From Adiantum capillus-veneris (lineage: Eukaryota > Streptophyta > Polypodiopsida > Polypodiales > Pteridaceae): a stretch of 64,000 nt of DNA. This document shows, piece after piece, positions 50,604-61,850 of the stretch. Every line of letters begins with the position of its first letter. Positions within the stretch are counted from its first letter, which is position 1. Position numbers and translations under genes: made by a program. The stretch lies in contig CM043945.1 in assembly GCA_014529385.2 (NCBI GenBank), positions 4,622,312-4,686,311 of the forward strand. The letters run 5' to 3'. The notes under the pieces are model-generated. The model did no database searches, was not told the origin of the DNA, and saw only the letters and a program-made list of their open reading frames with translations.

Positions 50604-51532
50604 TGTTAAGGCGGTTACGCCGCTAGCGGAAGCTAAATAGCGAGAACTCAACCAACAACAGATTTTGTCAGACGAGGACGGAGCTTGACCCGCAGGCGCA
50701 TGGAAACAACTAGGTGGGTGTCAAATCACCTACTCGACCTTCTAATGACAATCACTACTAAGGAAATCAAATCTAAGTTCTAAAATACGCAAGTGACTGA
50801 AATCCGTACTACGAACGAATGCTATACGAAACAAGATCTAGAATCATTGAATCAATCTCAAACTCAAGGGGAAGTCTATACACTAGGTAAGAACAACACC
50901 CTAAAGACTTGAACTGCAAACTCAACCTATAACCACTCCGTGCGGTAAACGCGTATGAAGACAGGCCGAAATATACAGGTGACCGAAACTTGACCCCGAT
51001 GGTACTAATGTGTAGCTCTACTCATTGTGGTTCTATAGATATGCTGCACACTCAATTCCGACACACGAGTTGGAAGAAAACTCACACCGAAGCTCGTAGG
51101 AACTTACCACACATAGAAGCGGATAGCGCGCACTCTTGGTATCTGTGCGTAGCTCTCGCCGTTGCTAACACAATGGCGGTGTCGCTTCTCCAATGGCGGC
51201 TCCGTAGCTCGCGTAGCAAGTAGATAAGACTCTCTCTCTCTCTCTCAGACACAGTCACGGCGCTCAAAAACTCACTTTGATTAATAATCCCCCCCTTAGG
51301 TTACAAAAACTTTGGCTTATATACCTCAGCCTTGGAGGTGAGAACATCTCTAACTAATTACATCAGCAAGTGAAATTACTTCGGGATTACAAGCTGGAAA
51401 CTCAATTGAGTCCCGTTACTTAATGAATGGCTCAAATCAAAATTAATGTCGGAAAGACATTTATTACAATCAATGGTTACAAAATGATGAGTGTGAGAAA
51501 AAATGTGGGTGTGATCCTCTGCTGGCTCAACA
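50604..51532 (-). repeat. R4 5' LTR
   Basis: 929 bp, with TATATAAG on the minus strand at 51316-51323 and a near-half palindrome, ACGCGTATGAAGAC, at 50949-50962. A 61-codon minus-strand frame inside it is not supported as a gene. Confidence 0.95.
51316..51323 (-). promoter_or_regulatory. R4 TATA box in the 5' LTR
   Basis: TATATAAG, also present in the 3' LTR at 33207-33214. Confidence 0.65.
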
Positions 51533-51733
51533 AGGACATAGACAGATTTCCTTGATCATTGAGTGTTGGTTTTCTTGTTGAGCTAGTGTGTGTTTGCTTG
51601 TTAAGGTTCACTTTGTGAGATTGACAATCTCATAAAGTCTCTGTGCCCCATCCGAGTCACTTTCCCTTAGTATTGACATTATGTTAGTGCCAGAAAGCTA
51701 TGCTATAGACGTCCGTCGGGTGACCTGCTAACA
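51533..51733 (+). mobile_element. S2: solo LTR, right part
   Basis: Begins with the R4 target duplication AGGAC and ends GCTAACA, followed by ATATC (51734-51738), the duplicate of 31756-31760. It matches the last 200 bp of the R5 LTR (for example TGACAATCTC beside TGACACCCTA, and GGACGTCCGTC beside AGACGTCCGTC). The joined LTR is about 916 bp. Confidence 0.88.
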
Positions 51734-51738
51734 ATATC

Positions 51739-52284
51739 AATGACGAAGACGGTGTTCTGTTCCTGTGTATTGTCTTATATTCTGTCTTCATATACATTGT
51801 TGTTCCTATAATGTAAGGAAGTGTGAGGGTATCCATTCCCGTAGTGCTTATTGCTCCACTGCGGAGCTATAAGCATTACAATGGTGTTTGCGATGGCCAC
51901 TTTGCTCTAGATATTACTAGTACGAAGATGCTACATGCAGGACTCTCTTGGCCTAGTGTGAACAGGGATGTGGATCATTGGTGTAAAACATACAGAGCGT
52001 GTGAAGTATCTAGTGATCGAACACTAACCTATGAGCCACAGACTCCTATCATCTCATATGGCCCGTTTGAGAAGTGGGGGATAGATGCAATTGGTACTTT
52101 ACCAAGGGCCCAATAGGGAAAACTATACATTCTAGTTGGTGTAGACTACATGACCCAATGGGTCGAAGCACCAGCCACTACACGCATTACAACCCAAGAA
52201 GTGGCAAAGTTCATATTTGATCACATATGTTGCCACTTTGGTACAAAACGCGGGATAATATCTGATAGAGGGCCAAGTCAAAGG
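51739..52284 (+). pseudogene. R6 integrase, N-terminal half (split by R5)
   Basis: A Ty3/gypsy integrase of another lineage. From about 51823 an H2C2-like zinc module (GHFALDITSTKMLHAGLSWP, then CKTYRACE) is followed by the core (KWGIDAIGTLP, VDYMTQWVEA, IISDRG). A TAG at 52114 and a base change around GGGCCAAGTCAAAGG break it. R5 inserted directly after SDRG, and the frame resumes at 60294. No long terminal repeat of R6 is seen. Confidence 0.8.
52280..52284. repeat. Target-site duplication of R5, left copy
   Basis: AAAGG, repeated at 60289-60293. Confidence 0.93.
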
Positions 52285-53221
52285 TGTTTAGAGGTGATAA
52301 CAACATACAAGTGTCCACCTAGCCAAGGCACCGTTGAGTCAGCCGGCCAAAGTTTTGATGTGGTCACATTATTTTTCCGATGTTTAATACATCAAACCCT
52401 GTAAAAGCCAATGTCAATCGTCTATGTCAAGTCTAAGTCAAAGATGTAATTTTTCCAATGATGTATGTAAAGGTCCATGAGACGTTGACCGCCGGCCACT
52501 TTAGAAAGCCTTAGGTATATAATACACTAAGGTTACTGGGAAAACGGAGATTAGTTTTTGAAGATAAGGGACTACTGCGTTACGCACAGAGAGCTACCTC
52601 TTTGCTCCAACTTGTAATCATCGCTTCTGTGGCTACGGTAATCCAAATTCAGTTTTGTCTCTTGCATTGTGTTCCTCTTACTCTGCTCTTTCATTCAAGT
52701 GTAAGCATTCAAGATTCGGTGAAGGTTTCAAACGCATCCGTTCAGGCCTTAAATCGTTGTTTTGAGTGTTTATATACGTATTTTATGTTGTTTTGACCCT
52801 AGGAGAGGCTTTAGGGACCCAAAAACGACCCTTTAGGATCATCCGTTTACTGTTTTTGCGTACTGTGAGACGAAGGATCACGATCGTTGTACCTCTCCAT
52901 AATGCTGTGACAGTGATAGGATATGTTCCTGATAGTCCCCTGTAGCTTCCCTTCAAGTTTCGTGCGATTCCGGTATGATTTGCATGGTGAACGGGCGTGA
53001 TGACTCTAGAGTTGTGTAGAAGGACATAGGCAGATTACTTGGCTTTAGTGCGATTGATTTTCTTGTGGAGTTAGTAGTTGCATCTCTTCGAGTTCACTTC
53101 ATTAGGATTGACACCCTAGTGAGTTTCCATGCCTCATTCGAGTCGCTTCCTCTATATCGATAATTTTATGTTGATGCTTGAGAGCTATACTATGGACGTC
53201 CGTCGCGGCAACCCGCAAAAA
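52285..53221 (+). repeat. R5 5' LTR
   Basis: Starts TGTTTAGAGG. The last bases, AAAAA, stand where the other LTR has AAACA, so the terminal CA has mutated. TATATAA is at 52516-52522. The palindrome copy here is decayed (GATCACGATCG at 52876-52886). Confidence 0.92.
52516..52522 (+). promoter_or_regulatory. R5 TATA box
   Basis: TATATAA, about 230 bases from the LTR start; the other LTR has it at 59582-59588. Confidence 0.65.
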
Positions 53222-53222
53222 T

Positions 53223-53240
53223 TGGCGCCGCTGTCGGGGA
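53223..53240 (+). promoter_or_regulatory. R5 primer-binding site (tRNA-Asp type)
   Basis: TGGCGCCGCTGTCGGGGA, one base after the LTR; about two mismatches to the tRNA-Asp complement. Confidence 0.88.
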
Positions 53241-53861
53241 ATGAATCTTAGGTGATGAGTGACCGAGTGCGTATTCAGAGTTTTCTTATTGTTTCAAAAG
53301 ATAATTTGCATTCCGTTTACATTTCAGTGAAGTATCTTGACAGGGGTTTAGTGCTTAGTGGAGTCTAGGGTCGGGAGACTGGCTAGATCTACTCTTGAGA
53401 GATATAAGGAGTTGTGAGTGAGGTTGCTTTAAGCATTTTTTCTCTTCAAATTTCTTTGTATTGATTGAGTAATGATCCATCATCCGTTTTTTATCCTGTT
53501 TGTTTTGTTTGATTCATTTTCTTATGTTCTTTCATTTCTGTACTTAGGAGTAGGATAAGTAAATCACATTCCAGTTACCCAGATTTGGGGTAAAAGTTAG
53601 AGTCGAGAAACCAGAAAACCATAACTTTGGCAAAAAGGCCATAAGACTCTGAAATTTTGAAAATCTGACCAAACAGAGCTGAAATTGATTCAAATCACAA
53701 AGTGGTAGCACCAAACACTGGGAAACACTTGTCAGAGGGAGCAGACAAAATTTCATCAAATTTGGCCCAGGTACTACGATCGCGATCGGTGTACCTCAGT
53801 GTCAGAATTGTACAAGATTTGACATGTGCCTTCTTGATAAGATTCTAAAGCACAACGAATA
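53241..53861 (+). other. R5 5' leader
   Basis: About 620 bp without a gene. It carries the R5 palindrome at 53770-53795. Confidence 0.7.
53770..53795. repeat. R5 CGCG-centred palindrome, leader copy
   Basis: A 26-bp inverted repeat: perfect core CGATCGCGATCG (53777-53788) with outer arms GGTAC/GTACC, two mismatched pairs between. It is followed by TCAG. Confidence 0.88.
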
Positions 53862-56800
53862 AAATGGTGTGCCATTGAGCAAAAATGGACCAATCATGAG
53901 ATGAGTGAGTGCTACTTTAATCAAACCTACACGAGGGGGATACTATTTGGACATCAAATAGAAAAACAAATGCCATTACCAAATCATCCATTATTTCAAA
54001 ATAGGGTTGTATCAAGGGCTTTACAAAGAGCTGAGGTATCACAACCTAGGCTAGGGCAAGAACCTATGAGAAAACTCTATTCATTGAATGAGGACACTCT
54101 GATGTTCATAGCCAATCAAGAGCGTACACCAGAGACCATTCTGGCTAAGCAAGAACAACCATCAATGGTGCCGCTAGTGACTCAACAAGATGGACCATGC
54201 TACAAGTGTGGAGGTTATCATTGGGCCAAGAATTTTTCTCGTGTAGAGATAATTGTATATTGTTTGGAGTGTGCCATTACACACATTGTTCCAAATTGTC
54301 CAAAACACCCAAACAAACAGGGGAAAACAACAATGAATGTTGTGGGAATGTTACCTTCTCCAAGTGGATCAGAGGCAAAACCCAAAATTCCTGTGAAGGT
54401 AGTGACTAGAGCCCAAGCAAAAGAAAATGTTGAGGACCAAGCTAATGAGGAGAAAGATCAACAACCCAAACAAGGGGAAACAACTAGTGTGTCAGTGAGG
54501 ACTGGGAGAAAATCTTGGAAAGCCAAAAGAGACATAATTAAAGCAAAAACAATTACAAATCAAACTGCACTACAAACAGAATTACAAGAGACAAAGGAGC
54601 TGTTAAAACAAGAATGGGAAAACAAAATGGTGGTGAGCAATAAGAAACCAAGGAAGGCGTCTTCCGGAGGATCTGTGTTGGTAGACAAAGTCCTAGAACC
54701 ATTAGATGCTGCACTAGAAGCATATGAGGCTAGATTGAAACCCAACCAAACCCTAGAGCAATGAGGGATGAAATATCCTCATGCTGAGGCAGAGACTGAG
54801 AGGTTGAAAATGTGTAAGGAATTGGTAAAAACTGCACAGGCAATGATGGAGCCTGAACCACCAATTCCACCTCTAGAAACAAAACCAAAAAGTGTTGGAT
54901 TTGAAATGCCTAAGGCACAGGTTGTTGAAACATTGACTCAAAGAAACATTCAGCTAGAATCACAAAAGGATGTGCAAGCAAAGACTGCAGCACAAGAAAC
55001 CAACAACCTAGATATTCAACTAGATGATCAAGTAGTGGCCAACACCACTAATGATGCAAGGTCAAGATCACAATTTATGGCACCTATCCCAGAGATAGAT
55101 GAGCCATGGCCAAATGAATTGTGGGAAGCAATTTGAAGTGCAAAAGATGGAAGTGCGACTTTCCAATCTGCACCCATAATTGAGGTCAATACAGGGAATG
55201 AAGTCTATCAGGGAGACATTCAATCTCTAAATGGAGATGCAGGGATGGAAGTTTCAATTGAAAGCAAACCAGAGTCCTTGAAGACCTTACCCTCATACAT
55301 AGGAGAACATGAAGCAGGCTCAGAGACTAGAGTGGTGCCATCTCAGACGAGAGCCATATCCAAGATGATGGATACAAAGAGTATGCAAGAGTTGATGTCA
55401 GCTCCAATACAGTGCACCATTACTCTATCTGAACTGCTTAAGATTAGACCACATGTATGGGATGAAGTAGGCAACAATTTGGGGAAGATGGGATTAAAGA
55501 TACCTCTTCAAGATCTACCCTCAAATGAACAATCAAACAAAACTCAACAAGAAAGTGCAGACGCTAAACCTGTGCCAATAAACAAGGTGGGGGAATATTG
55601 CGAAGGAGAAGAAGGAAACACCACCTTACCTGTGGAATACAAAGGAGTTAAAACATTGGCTATACTTGATAGTGGGGCTGGAGTAGCCATAGCCACAAAA
55701 GACATTTGGAAAAAATGGGGTAGACCAGCGCTTAGAAAAACTAGAATGAAGCTGCAACTTGCAGATGGATACACGGAAAAAGCTATGGGTATCCTAGAGC
55801 AAATTATTGTGACTTCTTGTGGAATTGAATATGAACATACATTTGCAATAGTAGATTTTGGAAAAGGAAACAATTTTGATATCATTCTAGGAAGGCCTTT
55901 CATGCGTCAACTTAAGATGGTTCAAGATTGGGACTATGACTATATCTACTTGAGACATAAAAAGATCACCACAAAAATAAGCATAAAAGACCATAGCTAT
56001 AGAAATGTGAATAGAACTCTGTTAGAAGAAATTGACTCTTCTATAGTCAATGGGAAAGAGATACCTACGTGGCTACAAACCAAACAAGAACTTTGGATGT
56101 GTGGTGCTTCGAAGTGTGGAAGCTCAGTGAAGGAGGATTGCATCCTAGAAAGATCAATGGATGATGAAGCTTACATACCGGAACCATTTCTAGAGGAGTT
56201 ATTTGAACCCTTTGGATGGACTCAAATACTGGCAACCTTGGATGTGTGTGTAAATGAGCTAACTCCAACCAAGTTTTGTAATGAAGAAGGCTACGACCTA
56301 GTTTCATGTTTTATGTTGAAAGTGTTGAAGGAAGCTAATGAAGTTTGTGAGTGTGAAAGCAGAAAAAATGAGACAGATAGCTACACCCTGGAGCATGAGG
56401 CAAAATTGAAAACGAATGAAGCAGAGCAACCACAAGAATATGTCATTATTGACATACCTGAAGAAACAAAAAAAGCTGTTTCAAAGAAACCGACTCCAAA
56501 AAAAGTGCAAATGAAAGTAGATGAAGGAGAAAAGCTTCCAAGTTCAACGACAAATCTTCAACAAACGCAAGATCAAAAGAAGAACAGGGACAAGGAAGAA
56601 GATGGACTATCTCCTACGATGATCAAATTCAATTTATGCGGACAAACAGGGCTCAAGGTTACATGTTCGGCCGCAATAGATCCAGAAGCAACAAAGAATC
56701 TAATGACTTATGGAACATGGATCATGATGGGAAAGCCACCAATCAATGAGCTAGAAGAAATAGTTTACACAAGTTCAAAAATGCTGATTCCTAGCTTTGG

Positions 56801-58085
56801 AGTGGCAGAAGCTGTACTCAAATTGAGTACCGGGGAGTATAAAGATACTTTCCACATAATCAACTCCCATCATATCAAAGAGAGTCTGGTCCTGACAGAA
56901 AGCTGGAGGAACATCTTTTTTCAACAACAATCAAAAGCTTCAACAACAACAACAACGGTAAGACTCCATGAAGCTTCTCAAATCCATGCAGAGAAGAAAT
57001 CACCAATCATCGCGGAAAAAGGTAAAGCAAAGGTAAACATTGAAGTATATCAACCTCGCCAGACGACTTTACCTTCAACGAGCTTCCATCAAATTTCCCA
57101 GGAAGCCTCTATATCAAGAGCCACACCATCAACAATGCAATGGAAACCAAAGCAAAAAGTCTATCGACCAAAGTTTCCATCACAAAAAAGCATCCAGAAG
57201 AAGCCGAAGAATGTCAAGCAGGTGTTGGTATCCAAAGAGCACATCCAAGTCAAAGACCCAGTTTGGATACATGAAACATGGGTTCAACCACAATAGCAAA
57301 AGGTGACAGGGTGGATAGCATCAAATGAGTCAATCACTGCTCAAGGCTACTTCCAAGGAAACACTAATGTTTGGGCCAAAAAGCCTAAAGTAATAGCCTG
57401 GACCTACCCACCTCAATCAACGAGTTCTACAAGGAACAAGATGCGTTATCAACGGAATACAAAATACTCAGGCAAGCGAAAGAACACCAACAAAAGGCAA
57501 ACAAAAAGACCTTCCAAGCGGGCAATGCGACAAGTTTGGGTACCAAAGTCACTCGCTAGTCAAATTACCCAACGCAAACAGGTGAATCAGCGAATGATTC
57601 AAGTTAAGATACTCAAAGCACAAGGATTTTATGAAGGTAACACACAAATATGGTTACCAAAAATTGTAACTCAATCGGGAACAACGAAGAAAAATCAAGC
57701 AGCACAAGCTCCTATCCCAAAGCAAGCAATGACAACCAAAAGCCAACAAAAGCCAATTACAACCAAGGCTGCTGCAATCTACAGATGGATACTTTGTCAT
57801 CAATTACAAAAGCAAGGCTTTTACAACGGAAATCATCAGGTTTGGATACCAAAGCCTAGTGTCCATCAAATTGTAGAAGAAGATAAAATACCAAAGACGG
57901 TCACACAAGGACCAAAAACAAGATGGGTTCCAAAATTGCTAGTGGAAACTCAATCACAGAGAACCCACACATCTCGACAATCGCTTCTCATGGAAATTAA
58001 TGCAAAGGCTACATCAAGCCCTATCAGAGTTGAAGGACTTGTTTTACAAAGAAGTATCAACATACAACAAGCAAGTCAAGAGTAG
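53862..58085 (+). pseudogene. gag: R5 Gag(part)-protease 1-protease 2-WVPK polyprotein, three in-frame stops
   Basis: A single frame of about 1,400 codons with stops at 54762 (TGA), 55134 (TGA) and 57294 (TAG) and no frameshift. It begins inside Gag (WCAIEQKWTNH, as in R4) with two knuckles, the first having lost its last Cys. Protease 1 (LAILDSGAGVAIATKDIW, then IILGRPFMRQL) lies at about 55650-55930. The linker has CGASKCG and WTQILATLDVC. Protease 2 (about 56615-56930) has AAIDPEATKNLM in place of a DSG triad. The tail has four AQG-type repeats, including AQGFYEGNTQIWLPK and KQGFYNGNHQVWIPK. Pol is absent between about 56500 and 56610. Confidence 0.85.
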
Positions 58086-59314
58086 CCAAAATATGCCAAC
58101 CTACTCGACAAAATGGTGGCATTCAAAGACCAACACAATGATAGAGGCCTTAATCTCAAGAACTTATGGCATTTAGTTTCAGGCCATGAACAGGTAAGTC
58201 CAAGTCGCCATTAAAAATACATGGCATAAAAGTCAAGAGTCGGGCAGCTGAGCCACTAAATGAGCAAGACATTAGTCCCAAAGCTTCAAGTAATATTCTC
58301 TGTGGTCTAAGAGTCTTAGCTATTCTAGTACTGCTCAAGGTGGAGGAGTTGAGCATAATTATGTTGTGTCGCTCATGCTGGTATAGGTGAGCATAAGAGT
58401 CCAAGTCTATGTATTTTAAGTTTGGTAAAGTGAAGAAGAGAGTCCAAAAGACACTCACACACTATGCGTAGTGAGTAATGAGTGGAGAAGCTTCAACATC
58501 AAAAACCCTTCTTGGAAATGTGGAAGCTATTGAGATGTCCTTGGATATCACATGTGCTACATTTGTTCCTTGAAACACCCAACAACTCATTTTTCACACC
58601 GCATGATTTTCTTGAAAGTACTCTTGTGTGCATATAGAGTGTCCCATAATTGGCACTTGCATTACGCACTCTTACTTTATTTCTCCCAAGCACTCACCTT
58701 GCATGAACAAGTACTCAAATTCCAAGTGTTCAACCCCAATAAGAGCGTATACCAAAGGCATTTTTTCCCACTGGGTTTTTTCCTTTGGTCATTCAGGTTC
58801 TAGACCCTAATTTAGAAACACCCATCACTATTCTATTGTATATATTCCTTCCATCAACTGAAACCAATAAAGAATTTGTTACACGATCTTCAAAGAGATA
58901 AAGTGGGGCCACATTGTTCTCAACCACGCTTCGACAAGAGCAGCTCTTATCTTCAAAGATACCAACAAAGCTCTATGGACAAAGTGGCAAAGAAAATCAA
59001 ATTGGAGATGCCATTGCACACATGTCAAAGTCTCAAACATTTTGAGATACGAGCTCCATTAAAAAGTCAACTGCACAAGGAGGCAAAGTATCCAAAGAAG
59101 CAGGTATCATTGACCAACTGCACAAATGGAAAGGTAAAGCAGGATGTGCAACAACATGCACAAATGCCTCGTCCACAACATCCAAATCACAAGAACACAT
59201 GTTCATCAATCAAAGGCAAATGGGAACCCTATTTGAATAAGCAAAACATGCCAGATATAACTCAATCAAGGAAGGGGGGAGTCTCATCAACAAGAAGACC
59301 AGACTACAAATGGT
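58086..59314 (+). other. R5 3' non-coding region
   Basis: 1.2 kb before the PPT. A weak frame at 58876-59388 runs through the PPT into the LTR and is not supported. A first PPT-like tract (AAGGAAGGGGGGAG) is at 59268-59281. Confidence 0.65.
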
Positions 59315-59350
59315 CGTGTCAAGGGACGACACGAGCTAGGAAGGGGGGAG
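59315..59350 (+). promoter_or_regulatory. R5 stem-loop and polypurine tract
   Basis: CGTGTC/GACACG arms around AAGGGAC (59315-59333), then TAGGAAGGGGGGAG against the 3' LTR. Confidence 0.85.
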
Positions 59351-60288
59351 TGTTTGGAGGTGATAACAACATACAAGTACCCACCTAGCCAAGGCGCCGT
59401 TGAGTCAGCCGGCCAAAGTTTTGATGTGGTCACATTATTTTTTTGATGTTTAATACATCAAACCCTATAAAAGCCAATGTCAATCATCTATGTCAAGTCT
59501 AAGTCAAAGATGTAATTTTTCCAATGATCTATGTAAAGGTCCATGAGAAGTTGGCTGCCGGCCACTTTAGAAAGCCCTAGGTATATAATACACTAAGGTT
59601 AGTGGGAAAAGGGAGATTATTTTTTGAAGATAAGGGACTACTGCGTTACGCACAGAGAGCTACCTCTTTGCTCCAAGTTGTAATCATCGCTTCTGTGGCT
59701 ACGGTAATCCAAATTCAGTTTTGTTTCTTGCATTGTGTTCCTCTTACTCTGCTCTTTCATTCAAGTGTAAGCATTCAAGATTCGGTGAAGGTTTCAAACG
59801 CATCTGTTTAGGCCTTAAATCGCTGTTTTGAGTGTTTATATGCGTATTTTATGTTGTTTTCACCCTAGGAGAGGCTTTAGGGACCCAAAAACGACCCTTT
59901 AGGATCATCCGGTTTACTGTTTTTGCGTATTGTGGGACGAGCGATCGCGATCGTTGTACCTCTCTAGAATGCTGTGACAGTGATAGGATATGTTCCTGAT
60001 AGTCCCTTGTAGCTTCCCTTTCATTTTCGTGCGATTCCGATATGATTTGCATGGTGAACGGGCGTGATGACTGTAGAGCTGTGTAGAAGGACATAGGCAA
60101 ATTACTTGGCTTTAGTGCGATTGATTTGCTTGTAGAGTTAGTAGTTGCATCTCTTCGAGTTCACTTCATTAGGATTGACACCCTATTGAGTTTCCATGCC
60201 TCATCCGAGTCGCTTCCCCTGTATCGATAATTTTATGTTGATGCTTGAGAGCTATGCTATGGACGTCCGTCACGGCGACCCGCAAACA
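59351..60288 (+). repeat. R5 3' LTR
   Basis: 938 bp, TGTTTGGAGG to AAACA. It holds an intact palindrome core, CGATCGCGATCG, at 59942-59953 where the 5' LTR has CACG at the centre. Confidence 0.93.
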
Positions 60289-60293
60289 AAAGG

Positions 60294-61139
60294 CGATTTG
60301 GTGGGAGAATTGATGAAAAATCTAGGCATCACACGCCGAAACTCCACTCCATACTATCCATAGTGCAATGGTCTAGTGGAAAAGGTAAACGACATGATCT
60401 GTAAGATCATCACAAAGCAGGTGAATAACCACACAAGTGATTGGGATAAGCATCCCATGGCTGCTTTTTGGCCCTACCGCACAACATTCCGAACACCACT
60501 AGGTTTCACCCCTTTCCATCTAGTATATGGAAAAGAGGCTATTCTACCCATCGAGACACAGATAGCCAGCTTGCACGTCATGGCTAGTTAGTTACAGTGT
60601 GCCCAATTGCCCATCTCCACAACCACATCTTGGATCTAGAAAGGATTCAGCTAGACAAGGAAGATGGGATCAGCTACTACACGATGCAAGCAGAATGGCT
60701 AGTCAGTTACAGTGTGCCCAATTGCCCATCTCCACAACCACATCTTGGATCTAGAAAGGATTCAGCTAGACAAGGAAGATGGGATCAACTACTACACGAT
60801 GCAAGCAGAATGACGCCGACTCACATTCAATCACAAGGGCTTAAGGAAAAGGGTCTAAAGAAAGGCATGTATGTATTGAGATACGACAATAGATTTGACA
60901 CTAGGAAAGATGAGAAGTTTCAGCCCAGATGGGAAGGGCCATTCATCGTCAGAAAGTGATACACCAATGGTAGCTAAAAATTGATGGAAGCAGATGCTCA
61001 AATTCACAAGACCAGAGTTTGTGGATGGAGGCTAAAAAGGTACTTAAGGTTTGATCCGGAGTTCATGGTAGATATTCCAGAGGAGGGAGAACCCTCCAAC
61101 TCCACTGCTAGAGAATCAGAAGCAGAGCTAGAAGCATGA
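60294..61139 (+). pseudogene. R6 integrase, C-terminal half
   Basis: Resumes the integrase after R5: GDLVGELMKNLGITRRNSTP, a TAG where a Gln is expected, then NGLVEKVNDM with the catalytic Glu, and FHLVYGKEAILPIE. A 115-bp tandem duplication follows, then a C-terminal module (KKGMYVLRYDN, FQPRWEGPFIV). Stops and the duplication show it is dead. I see no LTR of R6 beyond. Confidence 0.8.
60580..60809 (+). repeat. 115-bp tandem duplication in R6
   Basis: 60580-60694 and 60695-60809 are the same apart from about two bases (TAGTTAG/TAGTCAG and CAGCTAC/CAACTAC). A period of 115 is not a multiple of three, so it shifts the frame. Confidence 0.95.

Positions 61140-61850
<711 letters not shown>

Larger units (their letters stand above)
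32481..51532 (-). mobile_element. R4: complete 19-kb Ty3/gypsy element with extra ORF3 and second protease
   Basis: 19,052 bp with LTRs of 943 and 929 bp, a perfect AGGAC target duplication, a tRNA-Asp PBS and a G-rich PPT. Order on the minus strand: leader with palindromes, Gag-protease 1, a frameshifted linker, RT/RNase H/duplicated H2C2/integrase, protease 2, a W-x-P-K tail, a spacer with palindromes, ORF3. The PBS type and post-pol ORF recall Athila/Tat, but the second protease and the repeat tail are not part of those descriptions as I know them. Several stops and frameshifts show it is now defective. Confidence 0.93.
52285..60288 (+). mobile_element. R5: 8-kb internally deleted sister of R4
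   Basis: 8,004 bp with LTRs of 937 and 938 bp, an AAAGG target duplication, a tRNA-Asp PBS and a PPT. One reading frame (about 53862-58085) encodes Gag from the zinc knuckles on, protease 1, a linker, protease 2 and W-x-P-K repeats. Compared with R4, the capsid part of Gag and all of RT, RNase H and integrase are missing, and there is no ORF3. It is non-autonomous. Confidence 0.92.
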
